From Candidatus Thiodiazotropha sp. (ex Codakia rugifera) (GTDB taxonomy: Bacteria > Pseudomonadota > Gammaproteobacteria > Chromatiales > Chromatiaceae), in contig JAHXHN010000007.1 of the NCBI GenBank assembly GCA_025656675.1, positions 69,040 to 133,039 of the forward strand: DNA of 64,000 nt, read 5' to 3'. The notes beneath the pieces were generated by a model, which saw only the letters and a list, made by a program, of their open reading frames with translations, was not told the origin of the DNA and ran no database searches. Numbering within the stretch: position 1 is the stretch's first letter; each line of letters begins with the position of its first letter. This document shows, piece by piece, positions 33,499 through 42,100 of this stretch. The position numbers and the translations under genes were made by a program.

Positions 33499-36279
33499 CT
33501 AAGGCCGAATAAACACAGGATAGTTCAAGTAAATCGCATCTGGATACCCTTCCACTTCAACTCGCAGGGTGTCCCCGGGTAGAGCTAGATCAAGTCGACC
33601 GGCATTACCAACATTATTTGCGTTGATGCCCCAATTGCGATTGTTGCGAACCTGACCGTTATTGTTGTTAGTCACAGTTGGTGTAATCTCCGCAACATCA
33701 ATACCACCCCTGACCAGGTAGACATGCACCTGGGTTCCGGGAGCGATGCTTGCGTCAACACTACCCCTGATACGCCAGTCATCATTGCCCGTATTAGCAG
33801 TTCCCTGTTGGCGATACTCAGAGCGACTCAAAGAGACCAATCTCATGAAATCGGCCTGGGCCACATTGCTGACTGCCGCGGATGTATCAGTTGCTTCATA
33901 GGTCAGACTGCCAAGTATACCGCTTGCCGCATTGTCAACCGTGATCGTAGCCGCACCATCTGATCCTACAAGCTCAGGGGTGACATTATCCGGATCATTG
34001 ACCTCTGCTGCTGTTAGCGTATCAGCTGTATCCACATCAACATCGTTATCAAGCACGCCAGGTGCAGCGAAGTTAAAGACCGTCTCGATAGGTTCTCCAT
34101 CACCATTCAAGGTGGTCAACAAGGCATCCTGCAGTAATAGCGTATCATTATTGGCGATTGGCGTGTCATTCTGTGGATCAACCACAATCGTGACTGTCGT
34201 TGGATCACTGAGCAACCCACCGCCATCCACCGCTCTGTAAGTAAAGCTGTCCTCACCATTGAAGTCAACATCAGGCTCGTAATGGAATGAGCCGTCGCTG
34301 TTCAAGCTGAACAGTACACCTGGATTATTTGGATCAGGACGCGCATTACTCGGACCGGTCACCAACTGCACAGTTAAAGTATCGCCATTCGCATCCGTGT
34401 CATTCTCCAATACACCGGGAGCCGCCACATCCAGGATACCATCTTCAACCATGTTGTAAGTATCGTTAACGCCGACTGGCGCTGCTGGTATGGGATCAGT
34501 GACCGTAATTGTTACAGTAATCGCCGCACTTTCCGGGTTGATACCATCTTCAACAGTGTAGGTGAATGTCTCATCCAATGGCAGTATTGATGGGACAGCA
34601 GGTGGTGTATAGGTACAATCGCCTGTTCCATTGTCACAGGTCAATCCACCTTCAACGATGCCTGTCGTATCCAGAGTAACAATTGAGAGTGTATCTGTTT
34701 CTGGATCGGTATCGTTGGTCAGTACGTTGAAATCAGCTACCACACCTGAATCAGTCACGACATCATCAGTCACAGGTGTCGGTGCCATGTTCTCAATCAC
34801 ATCAACGGTCACCTCAACGCCTGCCACAGAGTTGACACCATCTGAAACGGTATAGGTAAATATACCTGTTCCGGTTGTATAAGGGTTAGGATCTCCCCCA
34901 GCCGGAATAAAGGTACAATCTGCTCCCAGACATGAAACGGTACCACCGATTTCGGGTGTTGTAGCATCAAATTGCGTGATAGAGAGTGGTAATAATTCAG
35001 GATCAGTGTCATTGGCCAGGACATCTACCACGCCACTCACACCGGTCATGGTGCCTTCTGCGAATTCAATCGTCAGGGTGTCAGGCAATGCAACCGGTGG
35101 TGCATCCGCAACACTTGGTCCGAAGTTCAGGAAACGCAACATGCCACCTACGGCATCACCAGCAGTGACAACTTCTGGGTCACTGGGATTGGTCATATAG
35201 CCGTTGCCGTCATACACCGCATAGCGTCCTTCCAACGCTGGTGTAACAATCACATCCTTTGTCTTCAGTGGAGGTAAACCGACTGAGTATTGTTGACGAG
35301 GCGCCATTGTTGTGGCCCCTGTCACTCCGTCCTGCCAGGTGTATTGAATACCGTCTTCCGCGTGGATCATGCCGTGCAGGCCTTGAATGACAGGCACATG
35401 ATTTTCACTGGATGCACTCAGAAAACGCAGCAGTGTCGGTACGCCGGCATTGCTTACAGCAATATCCGGAGTTATTCCATCCACATAAGGTTCACCATTG
35501 ATCAGGAACCACTGTGGATGGTAGGCAATAGGTGTATAATTTGGATCACCTGCTGCAACTGCGGCATTATGATCCGGATCGATTTCACTGTAGAACAGCG
35601 ACACCTCATTGTTATATACAACACCTGGATATAGTTCTGCAGGTGTTGTCAAAGTCGCATCAGCTGCGTTCTTTGTGACAGCACCGTACAATCCCATATA
35701 GACCTGGTTTTGAGGATGGGTACCGGAATGGTACATAAAGGTACCAGAATTATTGACTGGGTTATTGCGGATGTTAGTCCAGGCATAATGACGTCGACCA
35801 CCATTAGCTGGTGCCTCTCTGGTATACGAACGTACCTTTTTAGTCAGATTTGCCCCGCGAGCACCTACAGACCCATCGTTCCAGGTAGGGCCGTTAGAAA
35901 ATGCAGAGAAAGGCAACTCCTGCCCAGGTATGATCACCGAGGTAGGCTCGGTCAGACCATTGGATAGCAATATTCGTAATTCCGTGTCATTGCTAGGTAC
36001 AGATAATACCGGACCTGGAACATCTGGATCGGGTAGCGCATTGATACAGGTTAGACGATCACCATTAGTGGCTGCGTCATAACATATACCAGCAGGGTCT
36101 TCCACATATCCCCACATGGGCACACTCACCAAGGTGCCATCGGCCATTGGAAACTGCTTGGTATATTGTTTAGTAGCCAAATAATAGTCTTCTGCACCTG
36201 CTTGACCAGCAGCCAGAGCCAAGGCGCATGCGATTACAATTGGTTTGATCTTTACATTCATGGTTTTAAACCTTTTCAT
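33499..36279 (-). CDS. Cupredoxin-domain protein without copper sites plus cadherin-like repeats (oxidase protein C)
   Basis: A 926-residue exported protein (signal peptide about residues 1-29, ending AGQAGA). Residues 30-390 read as two cupredoxin domains of multicopper oxidase type, but the copper motifs are eroded. GTFMYHSGTHPQNQVYMGLYG stands where a HCH...H...M motif would be, and HVPVIQGLHGMIHAEDG where HPxHxHG would be. Residues 395-820 hold about four Ig-like cadherin/VCBS domains (VLANDTDPE, VLTNDTDPE, VLENDTDANGD, VLDNDVDVD), with probable calcium sites. A final beta domain follows. I infer a structural, calcium-dependent subunit rather than an enzyme. GGAGGGAAAGACA precedes the ATG. 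Confidence 0.85.
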   Translation of the reverse strand: MKRFKTMNVKIKPIVIACALALAAGQAGAEDYYLATKQYTKQFPMADGTLVSVPMWGYVEDPAGICYDAATNGDRLTCINALPDPDVPGPVLSVPSNDTELRILLSNGLTEPTSVIIPGQELPFSAFSNGPTWNDGSVGARGANLTKKVRSYTREAPANGGRRHYAWTNIRNNPVNNSGTFMYHSGTHPQNQVYMGLYGAVTKNAADATLTTPAELYPGVVYNNEVSLFYSEIDPDHNAAVAAGDPNYTPIAYHPQWFLINGEPYVDGITPDIAVSNAGVPTLLRFLSASSENHVPVIQGLHGMIHAEDGIQYTWQDGVTGATTMAPRQQYSVGLPPLKTKDVIVTPALEGRYAVYDGNGYMTNPSDPEVVTAGDAVGGMLRFLNFGPSVADAPPVALPDTLTIEFAEGTMTGVSGVVDVLANDTDPELLPLSITQFDATTPEIGGTVSCLGADCTFIPAGGDPNPYTTGTGIFTYTVSDGVNSVAGVEVTVDVIENMAPTPVTDDVVTDSGVVADFNVLTNDTDPETDTLSIVTLDTTGIVEGGLTCDNGTGDCTYTPPAVPSILPLDETFTYTVEDGINPESAAITVTITVTDPIPAAPVGVNDTYNMVEDGILDVAAPGVLENDTDANGDTLTVQLVTGPSNARPDPNNPGVLFSLNSDGSFHYEPDVDFNGEDSFTYRAVDGGGLLSDPTTVTIVVDPQNDTPIANNDTLLLQDALLTTLNGDGEPIETVFNFAAPGVLDNDVDVDTADTLTAAEVNDPDNVTPELVGSDGAATITVDNAASGILGSLTYEATDTSAAVSNVAQADFMRLVSLSRSEYRQQGTANTGNDDWRIRGSVDASIAPGTQVHVYLVRGGIDVAEITPTVTNNNNGQVRNNRNWGINANNVGNAGRLDLALPGDTLRVEVEGYPDAIYLNYPVFIRP

Positions 36280-36296
36280 TGTCTTTCCCTCCCCAC

Positions 36297-37688
36297 TTAT
36301 TCATCAATGCCAATGTAGGGCGGAAGGACGACAACTGCACCCAGTGATCCACCAGGGAAGATATCGAAGGTGGTAAGCTCTTTCTCAGCATGTGAGTGCC
36401 ACACCAGGAAGTACCCGCCGAAGGGGTTCAGACCACCCTCACCTGGAGGCAAGTCGCCTGTATCACCCAGGAAGGGGCTACCACTCCACCAACCACCGAG
36501 ACTCAGTTCACCGACACCAGGCAGGCTGACCAGATCGGAAAGCGCCTTGCCGTGATCAGCACAATACTCATGTTCGTATGTCGATCCAGCAGATGTATCA
36601 CCGAATCCATCCCCATTACCATCGACACAGACATGGCTGGTATCGTGGCCATAGATATCCCAGTTGAGATCCTTGCCAGTCCAGGTCCAAAGGGCATCGA
36701 CTGTCTGCTTGGGTGCTGAGTTGATGGTGTTATCCGAACGTCCCAGGTCGGCCATCACACCATCAGAGCTGAGCATCTTGCCGTCCCGTCCAATGAAGCG
36801 CAGGTTTTCACCATGGTAGTGCATGGGGTGAGAGTCATGGCCGGCATTCACGTTGCGTACCAGAACGGTGTCACCGGGATGGGCCATTACCAGGGACTCA
36901 TAGGGCTGGTTTGGGAACAGGTTGTTGTAGTCTCCCTGAAAGAGATCGGGAAAGACCCTGCCGTTCAAAAACCAGACTTTGGCATACCGATCCGAATTGG
37001 TGAAATGCTCGTAGTGGCCCTTTTCCATCTGAATATGGATATCAGGGTCCACTTCTGTCATCAGATAGAGATTTTCCTGATCATAATCCGTGCCTGTCCC
37101 GGCACCATAGGCAGTACGACTGCCATCGGCTGGCCGAACAACCATGACACCCTGCAGGCCCATCTCTGCATGCAACCCTGGATTCGCACCATCCAGGCTG
37201 TGATAGATATAGGTGCCCGGGCTACCTGCTGTGAAGCTATAGGTCACTGTTTGAGTGCCCGAAGGATCCGAAGTATTGGTTAAAAGACCTGGTGAACCAC
37301 CGGTCGCAGTAACCTGGTGACCCGTAACGATAATGGAGACCGGGTTCGGTACACCATAGTTGGTCATGTTGATCGTGATCGCCTCACCTTCAGTGACGAT
37401 CAGGGTCGGTGCCGGATACTGTGGTAGTGCATATCCCTGCCCTTGTGGATGCGATGCACCTGTTCCTGCATTCATATCACCGAAACCCCACATACGAAGA
37501 CTGGTACCTTCCGGCAGGTTCATATTGAAAGGAAAGGCGTACAGATTGAAATCGCCCCCAGGTTGCGGTGTTATCCCACGGATGTCGTGGGCAGCTTGAG
37601 ACTGCGCCCAAGGGAGCAAGCTCGCCACACCCAACATCAGGACGCCCATCAGCCGTCCAGGTTGTTTGAGTAGTTTTCTCATCATCAT
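36297..37688 (-). CDS. Multicopper oxidase half-site protein B
   Basis: A 463-residue exported protein (signal peptide about residues 1-33) with two cupredoxin domains. Domain 1 (about 40-190) has lost its copper residues (IYHSLDGANPGLHAEMGL). Domain 2 (about 205-455) keeps HPMHYHG (His287, His290, His292) and WHSHAEKELTTFDIFPGG (His431, His433). These supply one half of a trinuclear copper cluster; the type 1 copper Cys is absent, with Ser432 in its place. Protein A, encoded just upstream, supplies the other half. It therefore looks inactive alone and competent in a heteromer. TAGGAG precedes three consecutive ATGs. Many Gly/Asp residues suggest a secreted fold. Confidence 0.87.
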   Translation of the reverse strand: MMMRKLLKQPGRLMGVLMLGVASLLPWAQSQAAHDIRGITPQPGGDFNLYAFPFNMNLPEGTSLRMWGFGDMNAGTGASHPQGQGYALPQYPAPTLIVTEGEAITINMTNYGVPNPVSIIVTGHQVTATGGSPGLLTNTSDPSGTQTVTYSFTAGSPGTYIYHSLDGANPGLHAEMGLQGVMVVRPADGSRTAYGAGTGTDYDQENLYLMTEVDPDIHIQMEKGHYEHFTNSDRYAKVWFLNGRVFPDLFQGDYNNLFPNQPYESLVMAHPGDTVLVRNVNAGHDSHPMHYHGENLRFIGRDGKMLSSDGVMADLGRSDNTINSAPKQTVDALWTWTGKDLNWDIYGHDTSHVCVDGNGDGFGDTSAGSTYEHEYCADHGKALSDLVSLPGVGELSLGGWWSGSPFLGDTGDLPPGEGGLNPFGGYFLVWHSHAEKELTTFDIFPGGSLGAVVVLPPYIGIDE

Positions 37689-37710
37689 TATCTCCTAGCT
37701 CGGCTTGGTC

Positions 37711-38985
37711 TTAGTTCACAACGATCTCAGTGATCATTCCGCCATCGAACTGCGTTCTGTTGCTCATTTGGTGCAATTCAGTGGCATGCAGGAAGTAAGT
37801 CCCTGCTGCAACATCCGTGGTATCAATGATCACATCGTGCGTTTCACCACCGCCGAAATTTACAGAAGAGGTAGTGCGGTAGAGATTCTTTCCATCAGTA
37901 CCACGCATGTGGCGGGCGCCGGTACCGACAATCTGCATCTTCAGACCCGGTGCAGTGAGTGTCCAGAAACGATCCAGACCCACATTGGAGAGCCTAAGCA
38001 AGAGCCGCTCGCCCTGAGAAATGCTGATCACCGAATCGAGTGTCTGGGTTGGGGTTCCGTTATTCAGTAGTTCACCCGGATTGCCTGTCACTTTTCCGTT
38101 TACGTCATCCAGAGGTGGTGGGAGGCTTCCCGATATGATTGTATCGGGATATCCACGACCATTGATCTGCGGATAGTCTCCTTCCAACAAGGCGAATGGC
38201 AGTGGCTGTACAAACAGGCTGGCATCATGGAAGTCTGAGTCGAAACTGGCTAACTGCAGAGCCTTCTCCTGATCAAAACCTGTTGTGCCATCGTCGTCAT
38301 TGTAGGCATAACCCATAGGCGCATTAGTAGCTGTGCCACCCTTTCGTGTGGCAATCGGACAACCCGGTACGGCACTCGCACAACCCGTCGCATCTTGTGC
38401 AGGGTGTACGTAGAGATTGGCCAACATACCCATCTCCATATGCTCTGTGGCTTCCACATGACAATGGTAGATGTAGGTGCCTGGCTCAACTACGTTGTAG
38501 TAGTAACTCAGGGTTGCGCCCATGTTGATACTGACTGAAACCTCAGGCACGCCATCAAAAACAGTGGCGGCATTGGGGAAACCATGCCAGTGAATCGTGT
38601 GAGGATCGAACAGATCGGGACGAATAACGGTACCTACATTTGACAGGTTAAGCCAAAGCTCGTCTCCCTCATCCAGTTCGATGGTCGGACCGGACCATTC
38701 CGCATCCAGAATACCATTTGAGATAACATCTGCTTCAGGTGTCCCTGTCTGATCGCCAAAACCAAAGATGTACATGGGATTGTCATCTGACATGATGGCA
38801 AAACTGTCACCTGCAATCAGTGACATACATTTATGGTTGGCAGGGGCATTCGCATCATCGATTATTGCATCACCATCATTATCTCCAGGACACTGAATAT
38901 TCACAACAGCGCCGGCACTTCCTATCATCCCGAGCAATGTGATTGCTATTGCTCCGCTGAGGGCTTTTTTTGTAAAAAATTTCAT
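37711..38985 (-). CDS. Multicopper oxidase half-site protein A (type 1 copper subunit)
   Basis: A 424-residue exported protein (signal peptide about residues 1-26) with two cupredoxin domains. Domain 1 has HTIHWHG (His129, His132, His134) and YIYHCHVEATEHMEMGM (His174, Cys175, His176, His182, Met187). This gives a complete type 1 site (His129, Cys175, His182, Met187) and four trinuclear-cluster histidines. Domain 2 (about 260-424) retains no HxH pair; FLHATELHQM stands in the equivalent place. So the protein lacks half of the cluster. Protein B, 22 bp downstream, carries exactly the missing histidines. Likely location: periplasm, cell surface or outside the cell. The substrate is unknown; metal oxidation is one possibility. 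Confidence 0.9.
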   Translation of the reverse strand: MKFFTKKALSGAIAITLLGMIGSAGAVVNIQCPGDNDGDAIIDDANAPANHKCMSLIAGDSFAIMSDDNPMYIFGFGDQTGTPEADVISNGILDAEWSGPTIELDEGDELWLNLSNVGTVIRPDLFDPHTIHWHGFPNAATVFDGVPEVSVSINMGATLSYYYNVVEPGTYIYHCHVEATEHMEMGMLANLYVHPAQDATGCASAVPGCPIATRKGGTATNAPMGYAYNDDDGTTGFDQEKALQLASFDSDFHDASLFVQPLPFALLEGDYPQINGRGYPDTIISGSLPPPLDDVNGKVTGNPGELLNNGTPTQTLDSVISISQGERLLLRLSNVGLDRFWTLTAPGLKMQIVGTGARHMRGTDGKNLYRTTSSVNFGGGETHDVIIDTTDVAAGTYFLHATELHQMSNRTQFDGGMITEIVVN

Positions 38986-39055
38986 CTGGCGTTACTCCTC
39001 ATCAATTTTTGTAACTGCCTAAAAAACAAATTCTGCTGTTTGTGATCTCTTTGGC

Positions 39056-39088
39056 TGGAATCCTTACCCTCGATGAGCAAGGATTCCA
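39056..39088 (-). repeat. Perfect inverted repeat between the giant gene and oxidase gene A
   Basis: TGGAATCCTT and AAGGATTCCA form a perfect 10-bp stem with a 13-base loop in the 130-bp gap after the giant gene. There is no T-run on the minus strand, so it may be a weak attenuator or an RNA processing or stability hairpin that separates expression of the giant gene from the oxidase genes. Confidence 0.65.
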
Positions 39089-39116
39089 CCCTCATGAGAT
39101 CAACCCACATCACTCT

Positions 39117-42100
39117 TTACATCGCCTCGTCGGCACCGATGTCATTCAGACCACCGTTAGGACGTGCATCGTTGTCGATATCAACACCAAGGCGACTTGC
39201 GGCGTTAACATTAGCTGCATTGTTAATGGCCGCAGAGGCTGCAGTCAGGTGGTAGTCATATAGAGGACCTTCAGCGTTTCCTACCACATCATCCAGCTCG
39301 ACCAAGGACAAAGGTCCAAAAGCCACCTGGATAAAATTGCCACCCTCGTCAAAAGCACCCGCTGTAGCCAATGTCTTGAACTCGGGGAAGAGGAAGCCGT
39401 CACGACTTTCGTTGAAGTACTCGTTCACAAACCCAGCATCACCTGTAATAAAGGTGTTACTGCCCGGAAACTGCACCAGTTCGCCGGTTTGTAGGAGTGA
39501 GAAACGTGCATCCAGCACATCAGCCGTCTCAACTTTTCCGTTCATGACTGCCAGATCATTGGTATAGCCTTCGATGTTCACCAGTTCAGCATTACAGGTT
39601 GCTGGATCGAACGTCGTCAGATCGGCAGGTACACTCGCCAGACAGATATCAGTAGCAGGGAAAAGCCCCGTTTCACTGATCGGTGTAGCTGGGCTATCAA
39701 AGTTCAACCAGAAGAATGACCGGTTGTGGTAGACGATATTGTTCCGCAGGAACAGATCAGAGAACAAGGCACCATCAGGATCACGCAATGTGGCTGGATC
39801 GATAAAGACATCGCCTGCAGCATCATCGATATTCACCAACTGGGACATCGCTGGTCCATGCAGCCTGGAGATAATACCCGCTGGCTGTGGAATAGAGAGG
39901 TTAGGATTGGTGATTTCAAACGCCTGAGAACCCGTTGCGGTACTTTCGTTGTTGGCAACTGTGTTGTTACGGATGATCGCCTGCAATGAGTCAGATACGG
40001 AGATGGCACCTGCTATACCGGCAACATTGTTGTCGATCATATTGTTGTAGACAAACACATCGTACCAGGGGCCACGAGCACCCAGACTGCGATCAACATC
40101 AAGACCATTGGCCGTATCGATGCGGATAGCACTACCGTCACCAGCACCGGCGGCATTGCCACGGATGATGTTGGCATCAACAGTGACATGACCTGTACCT
40201 GAAGAGAGCATAAGCCCGGTCTCGTCGGCAGCCATCAATGGAGGCTGTCCACCGATGAAGATACCGCCACCGGAAGGTGCTGTACCCACCTGCTGGTTAA
40301 AGACCTCATTGAAGATGATGTGGTTGTCTTCTATCACACCACCGTTGGAACGGCCGAAGTGTGAAATTCCACCACCGTTGCCTTTGCCGAAGTTACCGCA
40401 GACCCAGTTCTGTTGGACCTGATAATTATCAGCACCGACATTCAAAGAGATACCACCACCCGTGCCATTGGAATTACCATTCTGAGTGATATGGTTGTGG
40501 TGGATACGAATCCGGTCATTTCTTGCATCGTCATAGACCAAATCGCCCACTTCATTCTCATCAACACCGCCAAGGTTATAATCGCTCTCAGCCGCGATTT
40601 CATGGCTGATGTTGGGATGTCCGATACGGATACCCCCACCAAAGATACCAGCGTTGGAAGTCACTATATTGTTACTGATATTCATGAACTGGTTAAAACC
40701 GTTGGCCACGATGCCACCACCCTGGCTGGCACCCACAATGGTAAAGCCATCGATACGGGCACCCCGGTTAGCGAGAGCACCGAAACGGTTTGCACCCGTA
40801 CGCTTACCAGTGACAAAAATACCGGCACCCTGCTCAGTTGGAAACAGTGCTTCCGCCAGCGCAGGAAAGCCAAAAGGCGCCAATGTCTGGCCCATCAGAC
40901 GATCGATGGAACCATCATCGTCCAGTTTCCTTGCCAGAGCACGCCACTGAACAATCTTTTCAGTCGGAGACTGACGAGCATTGAGGGTCACAGCACCGGC
41001 ACCCCACCCTTGCAGTTTCACCGGCTTCCACATGATGACCATTTCATCGTAGACGCCAGGCTCAACCAGAATCAGGTCACCTGCTGCAACTCCGGGCTGA
41101 CCTAACTTGGTAGGATCACCGATCGCTTCCTGGATGGTGGCGAAGTCACCTGGCACACTCCAGACGTTATAGGTTCCACCATTCGGACGCACACCCACTT
41201 CAGCGGTACCAAGCATAGTACCCACAGTTAGAGTCACACCGAGGGGCGAATCAACGGGGGCAGGAACGCCACCCACACGTGTCACCACCACCTGGTAGTC
41301 TCCCGGCGCAACAGCCGGCACTTCCGCGAATATCCGGTTGCCATTGCCATTGACTACAGTCATCGGCGTTTCCGTACCGTCTGCCGCCACCAGTTTGGCT
41401 TGAGGATTGGCTCCAAAATTGTAATTACGCGATACAAACTTGTTGGCCAGATCCACACCATCCCACTCAGGATTCGGTACCAGTACGTTATTACCCATTG
41501 CCTGGATACGGACCTGCTGTCCTGGCAGAGCGAAAGGCCCGATATTTGTGCCACGACGTTTCACATATCTGATCATCGGGATCAGGGTCGGACGTTCACA
41601 ATCCACCGGAAAATTACCTGGGCCAGCAAAGGCCGCTATCGGCTCAACCGGAGTATCCAGATAGGTTGTGGCACCCGGCATATACTGGAAGGTGTAGCAG
41701 AACTGGCTGAACTGCTTATTGAAGTACGGATCAAGCATGGTTGATGCATTGCCGTTATCATCAATGTTGTCACCATCCGCATCCAGTGCCGGATCATAAG
41801 CCGGGTTAGGAATAGGACCGGCATCGTTCATGCAGGAGACCAGCATATTTGGCGACTGACCCGAAGGTTGAGGCAGATTGGCCGTAAAGGTTGAAGGCAC
41901 GACTGCATTGTAACGACCATAGGTATCTGCATAGATACGGCTCACCTGATTGCCTTCCGCGTCATAGAAAGCGACAGGTGCATTCGGTGGTGCAAACTTC
42001 TCACCAAAGGCTGGAGAGTTCGGGTTGAACTCATTGGCCAAGTCATTGAGGATTACGCCTGAGGCATTGCCCACCAAGGGCACATCTGTCATCAGAAAGA

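Noticed and set aside
40413-41105. 230-codon open frame antisense to the giant gene
   Set aside because: It lies wholly inside a well-supported coding region in the opposite direction, has no recognisable domain, and results from the biased codon use of Asn/Gly/Asp-rich repeats.
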